Below, one piece after another: positions 8,679-16,890 of a stretch of DNA of 64,000 bases. The translations under genes and the position numbers were made by a program. Source of the stretch: Streptomyces lincolnensis (GTDB lineage: Bacteria > Actinomycetota > Actinomycetes > Streptomycetales > Streptomycetaceae). Positions within the stretch are counted from its first letter, which is position 1. The number at the start of each line of letters is the position of its first letter. A model generated the notes under the pieces. The model was given only the letters and a program-made list of their open reading frames with translations. It ran no database searches and was not told where the DNA came from. The stretch lies in contig NZ_CP016438.1 in NCBI RefSeq assembly GCF_001685355.1, positions 2,728,001-2,792,000 on the forward strand, read 5' to 3'.

Positions 8679-9686
8679 ATGGTGCTCGTGGGGGACGAAT
8701 CACCTTTGGGACAACACACGTCGGGGCGGTCGTCGCAGCCCCCTTCCCGGCGGTCCGTGCGGGCCGCGCTACGCACCCGGGTGACACGGCTGCGGGCGAC
8801 GCACCCCGTGCGGGTGCTGAAGTGGCTCAGGGCCGGCGCACTCACCGCGGTGCTCGCCACCGGGCTGCTGTATCTGCTGGTCTCGGCCCAGGCCGACCAC
8901 CAGATAGCCGCCGCCCGGCGCACCCAGGAGGCCATCCAGGACCTCGACCGGGCCTACGTCACGGCCAGGGCGGCGGACACGGCGCTCGCCGAGGTCTCCG
9001 CCACCGGCCAGGCCGACCTGATCGGCACGGGCACCGACTTCGCCAACGCCACCGCCCGGGTGAACACCCTCGTCACCGCGTCCACCCAGGGCAACGCGGC
9101 CGGTAAGCAGGGGCTCAGCCAGATCCAGTTCGTCCAGGGGCAGTTGACCACCAGCGTGCAACTGGCCGAGGAGGCCGCCGAAGGCTACGAGCACAGCGGC
9201 CGCGCCGGCCTGGACACCGCCCGCGAGACACTGACTCGCGCACGCGAACGGGATCCCGCGACGGGCGACCCCATCCCGGGCACCGGCGGCCTCATGGAGT
9301 CGCTCACCGATCTGCGCACCCTTCAGCAGTCGGCGCTCGACCGGCAGCGTGACTCGCAGTGGCTGCGTCCCGCCTACGTCTGGTCCCTGCTCGTCGGCCC
9401 GGTGGCCGCCATGCTCCTGTGCGTCCTCGCCACCGGCCATGTCACCGTGCGCCACTTCCGGCGCCGGCTCAGCCCTCAGCTCGTGGTCGCGCTCGGGGTC
9501 ACCGCGGCGGTGGGTGTCACCACGGCCGCCCTCTGTCTGCACGACGCCCGGCGGCTGACCGCCGACCCCCTGGTCGGGCGCCCGCTGACGATGGCGCTCG
9601 CGCTGTCCCTGCTGATGGCCGCGGGCGTGCTCGCGCACCTGTCGTACCGGCCGCGTCTGGCCGAGTACAGGTTCCCGCGGTCGTGA
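8679..9686 (+). CDS. Four-helix membrane sensor-like protein (GlnX-like)
   Basis: A 335-residue membrane protein. A cytoplasmic N-terminus of about 45 basic residues leads to one transmembrane helix (about 48-70). An extracytoplasmic, mostly helical domain of about 155 residues follows, then three closely spaced helices (about 233-255, 268-290, 300-322). This four-helix layout with one large outer domain is that of GlnX, which passes a signal from the binding protein GlnH to kinase PknG in mycobacteria and corynebacteria. Its start is 1 bp after the kinase stop and its own stop overlaps the next start by 4 bp. Homology to GlnX is inferred from topology and context, not from a recognised sequence motif. 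Confidence 0.75.
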   Translation: MVLVGDESPLGQHTSGRSSQPPSRRSVRAALRTRVTRLRATHPVRVLKWLRAGALTAVLATGLLYLLVSAQADHQIAAARRTQEAIQDLDRAYVTARAADTALAEVSATGQADLIGTGTDFANATARVNTLVTASTQGNAAGKQGLSQIQFVQGQLTTSVQLAEEAAEGYEHSGRAGLDTARETLTRARERDPATGDPIPGTGGLMESLTDLRTLQQSALDRQRDSQWLRPAYVWSLLVGPVAAMLLCVLATGHVTVRHFRRRLSPQLVVALGVTAAVGVTTAALCLHDARRLTADPLVGRPLTMALALSLLMAAGVLAHLSYRPRLAEYRFPRS

Positions 9687-10930
9687 GGCCGGTGAGGACG
9701 CCCGTGGTCACGAGCACACTCCTGCGCTGGGCCCTGGCCCTCGGGCTGCTCCTCGCGGTGGCCGGCTGCGGTGGCGGGCCGCGGCAGGACCGGGTGACGA
9801 TCATGATCCCCTGGTCCGGCGACGAGTTCCAGGCGTTCTACTCGGTCATCAGGACGTTCGAGCAGGACACCGGCATCCAGGTGGACGTCCAGGCCACCCG
9901 GGCCCTCACCCAGCAACTGGACGCCGCGGTCGCGGCCGGCGCACCGCCCGACCTCGCCATGCTGCCGAGTGTCGGGGCCATCAACGAGTACGCGGGCAAG
10001 GGGCTGAAGCCGCTCGCCGTGTCCACGACGTCGTACGTGGAGCCGTTCCGCGGGCTGACGAAGGTGGGCCGGACGACGTACGCGGTGCCCGTGAAGGTCG
10101 ACGTCAAGAGCCTGGTCTGGTTCGACCCCGAGGCTCCCGAACGCCCGCCGACCTCTCCGCTCTCGCCCCGCCGGGCCGCCACCTGGTGCCTCGGGCTGGA
10201 GTCCGGACCGACCTCCGGCTGGCCGGGGGCCGACTGGATCGCCGACATCCTGCTAGCCGACGGCGACGGCACGGCCTACCGGCGGTGGCTCTCGGGCGAG
10301 TTGAAGTGGAACTCGCCCGAGGTCCACGCGGCGTGGACCAGATGGCGGCGGCTCGTCGACGGCAGCCTCGCCGACGCGCCCACCCGGAACTTCAGCCGGG
10401 CGGCCGAGGGAATGACCGCCGACCCGCCCACCTGCTCCTTCGCCCACGGCGCCCTGTCCGCGATGGGCTTCCCGGACAACGCGCGCTACGACTTCGTGGC
10501 CTCCTCCGACACCCGCCGGCTGGAGGTGTCGGCGGACTTCGTCGGCATGTTCACCGACGACAACCCGAGCGCCGAGGCACTCATCACCTACCTCGCGGAC
10601 CGCGAGGCCCAGCAGTCCTGGGTGAACCAGCGGGGCGGCTACGCCTTTTCCGCCCACAGCCAGGTGACCCGGTACGACCATCCCGTCCAGCGCCGGATCG
10701 CGAAGCTGCTCCGGCCGCGCTCCGGCCACACGCTGTGCTTCGGCGCCGCCGACGCGATGCGGCCCGATGTGTCGGCCGCCTTCTACCGGGCCGTTCTCAC
10801 GTACGCGACGAATCCGGACGCCGGTGACGCGGACCTGCGCGCCCTCCTCACCGACCTCGACGCGGTCCAGAACGTCCTGGGCGATGCGGATCCCGACGTC
10901 TCCGGGAAGCTGTGCGCCACGCTGTCCTGA
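9683..10930 (+). CDS. Extracellular substrate-binding lipoprotein (ABC family 1-like)
   Basis: A 415-residue lipoprotein. The GTG at 9683 overlaps the preceding stop (GTGA); a hydrophobic signal peptide ends in the lipobox LAVAGC, so the mature protein is anchored at the outer face of the membrane. The rest has the pattern of type-2 periplasmic binding proteins that usually bind sugars or oligosaccharides (VTIMIPWSGDEFQAF near the N-terminus, PPDLAMLPS, then YAVPVKVDVKSLVW). No ABC permease or ATPase gene is nearby, so it probably acts as a sensor partner of the two genes before it, as GlnH does. GlnH itself is an amino-acid (family 3) binder, so the ligand here may differ. Confidence 0.82.
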   Translation: MRPVRTPVVTSTLLRWALALGLLLAVAGCGGGPRQDRVTIMIPWSGDEFQAFYSVIRTFEQDTGIQVDVQATRALTQQLDAAVAAGAPPDLAMLPSVGAINEYAGKGLKPLAVSTTSYVEPFRGLTKVGRTTYAVPVKVDVKSLVWFDPEAPERPPTSPLSPRRAATWCLGLESGPTSGWPGADWIADILLADGDGTAYRRWLSGELKWNSPEVHAAWTRWRRLVDGSLADAPTRNFSRAAEGMTADPPTCSFAHGALSAMGFPDNARYDFVASSDTRRLEVSADFVGMFTDDNPSAEALITYLADREAQQSWVNQRGGYAFSAHSQVTRYDHPVQRRIAKLLRPRSGHTLCFGAADAMRPDVSAAFYRAVLTYATNPDAGDADLRALLTDLDAVQNVLGDADPDVSGKLCATLS

Positions 10931-10934
10931 GAGG

Positions 10935-10964
10935 GGGGTGGAGAGCGGGGTGGAGAGCGGGGTG
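10935..10964. repeat. 12-bp tandem repeat, 2.5 copies
   Basis: GGGGTGGAGAGC occurs twice in direct succession (10935-10946, 10947-10958), followed by a partial third copy. It lies between convergent genes; a small GGGG-TGT-CCCC hairpin follows at 10959-10969 and could help end transcription. Confidence 0.7.
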
Positions 10965-10978
10965 TCCCCACTCCGGCG

Positions 10979-11770
10979 TCAAGAGGCCGCGGCCTCCACC
11001 GCCGCTGCGAACAGCCGCTCCGCCTCGTCGATCGCCGCCGTCAGCGCTTCCTCGGCCGCGTCGCCACCCGCAACGGCACCGGCACCGGCACCCGTCACGA
11101 TCCCGTCCACCGCCCGCAACCCGGCCCGCTCCAGCAGCCGCTTCTCATTGGTCACCCACTCCCCACGCGCCGCCAGTACGGCGTGCCCCGTCTGCACCGC
11201 GGCCGTGGCGACGGCTCCGACGACCTCGGTGAGACGGCCGGCCGGGGCGTGGTGGGATCTCGCGTAGGCGAGGGTGGCGCGGGCCGTGCCGTACCAGCGC
11301 TCGCCCGCCGTGCGCCGCAGCTTGTCCGGATAGGCCGCCGGGCGCGGGAGTTCACCCCGCAGCACCCGGTTGATCGCCAGTTCCGCGACCACCAAGTAGC
11401 TGGGAATCCCGGCCAGATGGAACAACAGCGGCTCCACCCGGAACCGCCCTTCCTCCGCCTCCGCCACCTCATGCTCTACGACGTCCAGGTCGCGGTAGTG
11501 CACATCCACGCGCCTCCCGTCGATCGTGAGCCACGCGCCCCCGTTGAACACCCCGCCGCCCCAGCCGCCGACCTCGGACACCTCGCCCTCCCAGCCGAGC
11601 GCGCGCAGATCGGCGGGATCGAAGGGACCGCGGTAGTACACGGCCAGATCCCAGTCGCTGTCGGGCTTGTGCGTGCCCTGGGCGCGGGAGCCGCCGAGGG
11701 CCACCGCCCGGACCGTGGGGAGGGCGGCGAGACGATCGGCGACGCTGTCGAGAAAGCCGGCGTCGGACAA
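10979..11770 (-). CDS. Nucleotidyltransferase-domain protein
   Basis: A 263-residue cytoplasmic protein with a minimal nucleotidyltransferase fold at the N-terminus: GGSRAQGTHKPDSDWDLAVY holds the GGS motif and the paired Asp residues for metal binding, and RRVDVHYRDLD gives the third acid. The remaining helical half resembles C-terminal domains of stand-alone transferases such as kanamycin-type enzymes. The substrate is unknown. The start is TTG at 11770: an in-frame stop lies about 15 bp upstream and no ATG or GTG is available in between, and a G-rich site precedes it. It converges with the binding-protein gene. Confidence 0.8.
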   Translation of the reverse strand: MSDAGFLDSVADRLAALPTVRAVALGGSRAQGTHKPDSDWDLAVYYRGPFDPADLRALGWEGEVSEVGGWGGGVFNGGAWLTIDGRRVDVHYRDLDVVEHEVAEAEEGRFRVEPLLFHLAGIPSYLVVAELAINRVLRGELPRPAAYPDKLRRTAGERWYGTARATLAYARSHHAPAGRLTEVVGAVATAAVQTGHAVLAARGEWVTNEKRLLERAGLRAVDGIVTGAGAGAVAGGDAAEEALTAAIDEAERLFAAAVEAAAS

Positions 11771-11916
11771 GGCGGACCCCCATTGTCAGTGGTGCGCGAT
11801 ATCAAGGAAGCAGTCACTCAGCGTAGTCCCGGCCGGGAAATTCGAATGCGGTGGTGGTCCCGGGCGCGGATGATCGGGACGTCACCCGTCACCCGTCACC
11901 CGCGTCAGGAGTCCCC

Positions 11917-12339
11917 GTGATCCAGCGTGTCACCGTGCCCGGTCTCTTCCCGCCGCCCACCTACTCCCACGCCTCCGTCGTCGAGACCGGTACGAAGCTC
12001 GCCTTCCTCGCGGGTGCGGTACCCCTCGACGCCGACGGGAAGATCGTCGGCGCGGGGGATCCCGTCCGGCAGGCCGGGCAGGTGATGGCGAATCTCGGTG
12101 AGCAACTGCGGGCGGTCGGCAGCGACTTGGCGCACGTCGTGTCGACGGACGTGTACGTCGTGAGCAGTGAGCCCGCGGTGCTGTCCGCCGTGTGGGAGGT
12201 CGTCGAGGCGTCGGGGCTCAGCACCGGCCCGCACTCGTCGACCCTGCTCGGGGTCGCCTGCCTCGGGTACACGGGCCAGTTGGTGGAGATCACGGCGACG
12301 GCGGTCGTCCCGGAGACGCCCCCCACACCCGCCGCTTAG
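11917..12339 (+). CDS. RidA (YjgF/YER057c) family protein
   Basis: A 140-residue member of the RidA family, whose founders hydrolyse reactive enamine/imine intermediates released by PLP enzymes. Recognisable parts are the N-terminal VPGLFPPPTYSHASVVETG, the QVMANLGEQLRAVGSDLAHVV helix region and the C-terminal VEITATAVV strand. The usual catalytic Arg position is occupied by a His/Ser-containing loop (GPHSSTLLGV), so deaminase activity is uncertain. GTG 11917 is chosen because AGGAG lies 5-6 bp upstream; longer in-frame starts lack this. Its 3' end overlaps the convergent racemase gene by 50 bp. Confidence 0.8.
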   Translation: MIQRVTVPGLFPPPTYSHASVVETGTKLAFLAGAVPLDADGKIVGAGDPVRQAGQVMANLGEQLRAVGSDLAHVVSTDVYVVSSEPAVLSAVWEVVEASGLSTGPHSSTLLGVACLGYTGQLVEITATAVVPETPPTPAA

Positions 12340-13021
12340 GCACCGGCTTCGCATAGCTCCCGGCCCGGCTCGTGGTCAGGCCCAGGGCGACCAGCGACTC
12401 GGCGAGCTTGACCGCCGCCGCGACCCCGTCGACGACCGGAAGGCCGAGCTTCTCCCCCACCACCCGCTGGAGTCCGGTCATCCCGGCGCAGCCGAGGACC
12501 AGCACCTCGGCGCCGGCCGCGCACGCCCGCTCGGCCGCCGTCAGGAACGCGGCCTCGGTACGCGCCGCGTCCCCGAGGTCGAGGACACCGAGGCCCGTGC
12601 CGACGACGGCGGCGCAGTTGCGGCCCACGCCCGCCAGCTCCAGGCTGTCCTCGATCTGGCCGCACGACCGTTCCAGCGTGGTGATCACCCCGTACCGGCG
12701 GCCGAGCAGACAGGCGAGATGGGCGGCGGCCTCGGTGATGTCGACGACCGGGACGTCCACCAACTCCCGGACGCCTTCCCGCCCGTGCTCGCCGAAGCCG
12801 GCCATGACCACGGCGTCGTAGGGGCTGTCGTACGTCCGCACCAGGTCGATGACCGCCGCCGCCGACAGATAGCTGTCGAGCCAGCCCTCGGCCGACTCGG
12901 GCCCCCAGGACGGGGTCAACCCGGTCACGGTGGTGCCCGGGCCTGCGGCGGCCCGGGCACCTCGTACGATCTCCTCGGTCATCTCCTGCGTGGTGTTGCA
13001 GTTGGTGACGACGATCCGCAC
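12290..13021 (-). CDS. Aspartate/glutamate (hydantoin/allantoin-type) racemase
   Basis: A 243-residue cofactor-independent racemase of the Asp/Glu/hydantoin group. The two catalytic cysteines are visible: one near the middle (LERSCGQIEDS region with VITTLE before it) and one in VLGCAGM near residue 180. The N-terminus has the family sequence VVTNCNTTQEMT. The GTG start at 13021 lies 5 bp after the stop of the NCS1 permease gene, so the two are cotranscribed. Together they suggest uptake and racemisation of a hydantoin or allantoin-like compound. The last codons overlap the convergent ridA-like gene. Confidence 0.85.
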   Translation of the reverse strand: MRIVVTNCNTTQEMTEEIVRGARAAAGPGTTVTGLTPSWGPESAEGWLDSYLSAAAVIDLVRTYDSPYDAVVMAGFGEHGREGVRELVDVPVVDITEAAAHLACLLGRRYGVITTLERSCGQIEDSLELAGVGRNCAAVVGTGLGVLDLGDAARTEAAFLTAAERACAAGAEVLVLGCAGMTGLQRVVGEKLGLPVVDGVAAAVKLAESLVALGLTTSRAGSYAKPVPKRRVWGASPGRPPSP

Positions 13022-13026
13022 GTCTC

Positions 13027-14511
13027 TCAGACCTCCACGGACTTCTCGGCGGCGGCGACGGCTACGGAGTTGGCCGCCCGCTCGGAGCGGCACAGCACCA
13101 GGTACAGCCCGGCGGACAGCGCCGTGCCGATGAACCAGGAGTACGGCGCCACCTCGCTGAACTCGCTCCACAGAGCGAGCACCGCGGCGACCGCGGCCGA
13201 CGGCAGGAACGCCCACAGCGCCTTGGGGTTGACGCCCTTGCGGTAGTAGTACGGGGAGCCGGGCTCAGCGTTGAACAGGTCGTTCACATTGATGCGGCCC
13301 TGCTTGACCAGGTAGTAGTCGACCATGATCACGCCGAACAGCGGGCCGAGGAAGGCGCCGAGGCCGCCGAGGAAGTAGTTGACGACCGTGGGGTTGGAGA
13401 AGAGGTTCCACGGGGTCACCAGCAGCGCGACCACGGTGCTGATCATGCCGCCGATCTTGAAGGTGATCTTCTGCGGCCAGACGTTGGCCAGGTCGTACGC
13501 CGGTGAGACGAAGTTGGCGACGATGTTGACGCCCATGGTGGCGATGGCGAACGTCAGCGCGCCGAGCACCAGCACCCAGGTGTTGCCGATCTCGGCGACG
13601 AGGTACGCGGGCTCGGTGATCTCCTTGCCGAACACCTCGAACGCGCCCGCCGTGACGACGACCGACAGGATCACGAAGGCCGTGGAGTTGACCGGCAGGC
13701 CCCAGAAGTTGCCGCGCCTGACGCTCTTGTAGTCGGGCGAGAAGCGGGAGAAGTCGCAGAAGTTGAGCATCAGCGTGCCGTAGGTGGCGAGGATCAGGCC
13801 GACGCCTCCGAACCACTGCCGCCACTGCTCGCCGACGGAGACCGGATGCGGGGTGCTGGTCAGCGAGATCGTCCAGCCGGCCTTCCACAGGATCCACACG
13901 GCCAGGGCGATCATCACGACCCAGATGGCGGGGCCGCAGAAGTCCTGGAACTTCCGCACCGACTCCATGCCCTGGCTGATGATCGCCGCCTGGACCAGCC
14001 ACAGCGCCACGAACGACACCCAGCCGAGCGCGTCGAGCCCGAGGAAGGAGTTGTGCGTCCAGGACTCCAGGCTCGGCCAGGCCGCCAGCAGCATCACGTT
14101 GACGGCGACGGAGGCCAGGTAGGTCTGGATGCCGTACCACATGATGGCGATGACGGCCCTGATCAGGGCGGGGATGTTGGCGCCCCACACACCGAAGGCG
14201 ATCCGGCTGACCACCGGGAAGGGCACACCGGTGCGCTGTCCGATGCGGCCCATCATGTTCATCCCGATGTAGATGATCACGAAGCCGACGAGCAGGGACG
14301 TGAAGATCTGCCACACGTTCATGCCGAGGAAGAGCAGTCCGGCGGCGAAGGTGTAGTTGCCGAGGTTGTGGACGTCGGACATCCACATGGCGAAGAGGTC
14401 GAAGACCTTCCAGTTGCGCTTCTCGGCGGGCGCGAGGTCTTCGTTGGTGAGCCGGGGGTCGGGGACGAACGCTGCTGTGCCGGTGGCTTCGGCAGAGTCG
14501 GCGAGGGACAC
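13027..14511 (-). CDS. NCS1 family nucleobase/allantoin/hydantoin permease
   Basis: A 494-residue secondary transporter with about 12 transmembrane helices, of the nucleobase:cation symporter-1 family that includes Mhp1 (hydantoins) and PucI (allantoin). The segment RLTNEDLAPAEKRNWKVFD before helix 1 and the GVWGANIPALIRA stretch are typical. The GTG at 14511 is chosen because GGAGG lies 5 bp upstream; the frame is open another 114 bp but that part is proline-rich and unlike the family. It is the first gene of a two-gene operon with the racemase, transcribed divergently from a GntR regulator with a palindromic operator in between. Confidence 0.9.
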   Translation of the reverse strand: MSLADSAEATGTAAFVPDPRLTNEDLAPAEKRNWKVFDLFAMWMSDVHNLGNYTFAAGLLFLGMNVWQIFTSLLVGFVIIYIGMNMMGRIGQRTGVPFPVVSRIAFGVWGANIPALIRAVIAIMWYGIQTYLASVAVNVMLLAAWPSLESWTHNSFLGLDALGWVSFVALWLVQAAIISQGMESVRKFQDFCGPAIWVVMIALAVWILWKAGWTISLTSTPHPVSVGEQWRQWFGGVGLILATYGTLMLNFCDFSRFSPDYKSVRRGNFWGLPVNSTAFVILSVVVTAGAFEVFGKEITEPAYLVAEIGNTWVLVLGALTFAIATMGVNIVANFVSPAYDLANVWPQKITFKIGGMISTVVALLVTPWNLFSNPTVVNYFLGGLGAFLGPLFGVIMVDYYLVKQGRINVNDLFNAEPGSPYYYRKGVNPKALWAFLPSAAVAAVLALWSEFSEVAPYSWFIGTALSAGLYLVLCRSERAANSVAVAAAEKSVEV

Positions 14512-14586
14512 GGGGCCTCCATGAGGAGCCGGGGACGGAGGAGGAGCACTCGGGGGGGGTGGCTGGTTCCGATCGCTTGGCAACGC

Positions 14587-14602
14587 GTTTGGTATACCAA
14601 AC
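14587..14602. promoter_or_regulatory. Perfect 16-bp palindrome, likely GntR operator
   Basis: GTTTGGTATACCAAAC is a perfect inverted repeat in the divergent region between the permease and the GntR gene. Its core TGGTATACCA fits the TGGTNNNACCA-like half-site pattern of FadR/VanR-type GntR regulators. It lies about 75 bp upstream of the permease start and 92 bp upstream of the regulator, so one dimer could control both directions. Confidence 0.7.
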
Positions 14603-14693
14603 TGCGGACATGGTCCCCTCGTCAACCGTTCCGACCGATGTCCTTATTGTTAACGCTCCGTAAAACACGCCCCAGGTCGGCGAAGATGGGCTC

Positions 14694-15362
14694 ATGAGCT
14701 CCACGACGACGAAGATCGAACCCCTCGGGGCGGTGCGCGAACGCGTCCTGGCCACCCTGCGCCAGGAGATCATCGCGGGCGGTCTGCGCCCCGGCGACCG
14801 GCTCGTCGAGCGGGAGCTGGCCGAGCGCTTCGGCGTCTCCCGGGTGCCGGTCCGCGAGGCGATCCGCGCCCTGGTCACCGAGGGCTTCGTCCACTTCGAG
14901 ACCCCGCGCCGGATCGTCGTACGCCGTCTCACCCCGAACGACGTCAAGGAGCTCTTCGAACTGCGCGAGGCGCTGGAGGTCTACGCGGCCGGACTCGCTG
15001 CGGACCGTGCGACTCCCGAGGATCTCGCCGAGGTCGAGGAACTCCTCGACCGGGCCGCCGCCGCGACCGAGGCGGGCGACGCGGAGACGATCACCGACGT
15101 CAACAGCCGCCTCCACGACCGCATCGTGGCGATGGCGGACAACAGCCTGCTGGTCGAGGCCCTGGAGCCCGTCGCCGGCCGCCTGCGCTGGATGACCCGG
15201 CGCAACGAGGAGTGGCCCCAACTCCTCGTGGAACACCGCGAGTTGTACGAGGCGATCGCCTCCGGCGACCCCGACCGGGCCCGCGCCCACGCGCTCGCCC
15301 ACGTACGGACCAACTACCGCTCGACGGTACGACAGCTGTTCGGGGACGCCGAACCGTCCTAG
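14694..15362 (+). CDS. GntR family regulator, FCD (FadR/VanR) type
   Basis: A 222-residue DNA-binding protein. The N-terminal winged helix-turn-helix (about residues 10-75) shows ERELAERFGVSRVPVREAIR, a typical GntR recognition helix. The C-terminal helical FCD domain (about 85-215) has metal/ligand-type residues Asp, His and His (DVNSRLHDRI, EHRELYEAI, RAHALAHV). FCD regulators of this kind respond to small carboxylates or purine-degradation products. Divergent orientation and the palindrome at 14587-14602 point to control of the NCS1 permease and racemase and probably of itself. The uracil-DNA glycosylase gene converges 4 bp after its stop. Confidence 0.9.
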   Translation: MSSTTTKIEPLGAVRERVLATLRQEIIAGGLRPGDRLVERELAERFGVSRVPVREAIRALVTEGFVHFETPRRIVVRRLTPNDVKELFELREALEVYAAGLAADRATPEDLAEVEELLDRAAAATEAGDAETITDVNSRLHDRIVAMADNSLLVEALEPVAGRLRWMTRRNEEWPQLLVEHRELYEAIASGDPDRARAHALAHVRTNYRSTVRQLFGDAEPS

Positions 15363-15366
15363 GGCC

Positions 15367-16128
15367 CTACTTCGTGCCGTACAGTCCCGCCGCCTCCGCC
15401 GCCGTGCGCAGCACCTCCCGCAGCATCACGGGTGTGAGGCGGCCGGTGAAGGTGTTGCGCTGGCTCACGTGGAAGCAGCCGAAGAGGTGGAGCGCGGCGG
15501 AGCCCGTGTCCCTGGGTCCCGCGGGGCCGGCGGGGCCGTCCAGCACGACCCGCGCCCCGTGGGCGAAGGCGGGCCGCGGACGGGGCACGGTCCAGCCCGC
15601 CTCCGCGAACGCGGGCAGCGCGGCCTGCCAGCCGAAGGCGCCGAGCACGACCACGGCCCGCAGGGTGGGCCGCAGCAGGTTCAGCTCCCGCACCAGCCAG
15701 GGCCGACAGGTGTCCCGCTCCTCGGGGGTGGGCTTGTTGGCGGGCGGGGCGCAGTGCACGGGCGAGGTGACCCGCGCGCCACGCAGTTCCAGGCCGTCGT
15801 CCGCGGAGACGGCCGTGGGCTGCGAGGCGAGCCCCACGTCGTACAGCGCCTGGTACAGCACGTCCCCGGAGCGGTCGCCGGTGAACATCCGCCCGGTGCG
15901 GTTGCCGCCGTGCGCGGCCGGGGCCAGGCCGACGATCAGCAGCCGGGCGTCCGGCGGGCCGAACCCCGGCACCGGCCGGCCCCAGTACGTCCAGTCGGCG
16001 AAGGCGGCTCGCTTCGTACGGGCCACCTCCTCCCGCCACGCGACCAGCCGGGGACAGGCCCGGCAGCCGGCGACCCGCTCATCGAGCCGATCGAGCCCGC
16101 CCAGCCCGTCCCGACCGTCACTGTCCAT
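15367..16128 (-). CDS. Uracil-DNA glycosylase, family 5 (UdgB-like)
   Basis: A 253-residue base-excision repair enzyme that removes uracil and other deaminated bases. Motif A is GLAPAAHGGNRTGR, with Ala in place of a catalytic Asp/Asn as is usual in family 5, and motif B is HVSQRNTFTG. Cysteines in CRACPRL and in the CAPP...DTC region would hold the iron-sulfur cluster. Length and order agree with UdgB. ATG 16128 has GGTGGAGGA immediately upstream. It is divergent from the S4 gene with about 115 bp between. Confidence 0.9.
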   Translation of the reverse strand: MDSDGRDGLGGLDRLDERVAGCRACPRLVAWREEVARTKRAAFADWTYWGRPVPGFGPPDARLLIVGLAPAAHGGNRTGRMFTGDRSGDVLYQALYDVGLASQPTAVSADDGLELRGARVTSPVHCAPPANKPTPEERDTCRPWLVRELNLLRPTLRAVVVLGAFGWQAALPAFAEAGWTVPRPRPAFAHGARVVLDGPAGPAGPRDTGSAALHLFGCFHVSQRNTFTGRLTPVMLREVLRTAAEAAGLYGTK

Positions 16129-16243
16129 TCCTCCACCGTACGAAAGAGCCGGACCCGACACCGAAACACCCCTGTGCACCCACCCCCCTCCCGCGCGGAA
16201 AACCCATCCGCTCCTCCGTCCCCAGGGCATTAAGGTCGGAGAC

Positions 16244-16822
16244 ATGGCTGCTGAGCACGCGGACGACAACACGACGGCCGGGACGAACGGCACCGGCGCC
16301 GACACCGACGCGGGCACGCCCACCGGCACCGACACCGACACCGGCCGGCCGACCGCCCCGCAGGACCTGGACCCCAAGGTCGCCGCCGCCGTGTCCGCCG
16401 CCGAGGCGGCCGGTCCGCACAGTGGCGCGAACGTGCGCATCGACAGCTGGATCTGGTCCGTCCGCCTGGTCAAGACCCGCTCCCAGGGCGCCACCGCCTG
16501 CCGGGGCGGCCATGTCCGGGTGAACGGCGAGCGCGTGAAGCCCGCGTACTCCGTGCGCGTGGGCGACGAGGTGCGCGTACGGCAGGAGGGCCGCGAGCGG
16601 ATCGTCGTCGTCAAGCGGCTGATCCGCAAGCGGGTCGGCGCCCCCGTGGCCGTCCAGTGCTATGTCGACAACAGTCCGCCGCCCCCGCCCCGCGAGGCCG
16701 TCGCCCCCATCGCACTCCGCGACCGCGGCGCGGGCCGCCCGACCAAGCGCGACCGCCGCGAGCTGGAACGCCTCCGCGGCCTGGAGGCCTCCCGCAGAAG
16801 CGCCGACCACCACAAGCCCTGA
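16244..16822 (+). CDS. S4-domain RNA-binding protein (Hsp15-like)
   Basis: A 192-residue protein. The first 60 residues are low-complexity (Thr, Asp, Gly, Ala). The S4 domain follows (about 65-125: RIDSWIWSVRLVKTRSQGA, then HVRVNGERVKPAYSVRVGDEV). The basic C-terminal tail with RDRRELERLR resembles Hsp15, which binds free 50S subunits carrying nascent chains. The acidic N-terminal extension is longer than in E. coli Hsp15. ATG 16244 is preceded by GGTCGGAGA. A role in ribosome rescue is inferred from the family. Confidence 0.85.
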   Translation: MAAEHADDNTTAGTNGTGADTDAGTPTGTDTDTGRPTAPQDLDPKVAAAVSAAEAAGPHSGANVRIDSWIWSVRLVKTRSQGATACRGGHVRVNGERVKPAYSVRVGDEVRVRQEGRERIVVVKRLIRKRVGAPVAVQCYVDNSPPPPPREAVAPIALRDRGAGRPTKRDRRELERLRGLEASRRSADHHKP

Positions 16823-16859
16823 CCACCCGGACACGACGGCCTCCCGACATCCACCCGTA

Positions 16860-16875
16860 CCGGCGCCGACGCCGG
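16860..16875. terminator. Small hairpin between convergent genes
   Basis: CCGGCG and CGCCGG pair around a 4-base loop, 37 bp after the S4 gene stop and 15 bp after the DoxX gene. There is no T-run. It could serve as a bidirectional terminator. Confidence 0.35.
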
Positions 16876-16890
16876 ACGGCCGACCCGTCG

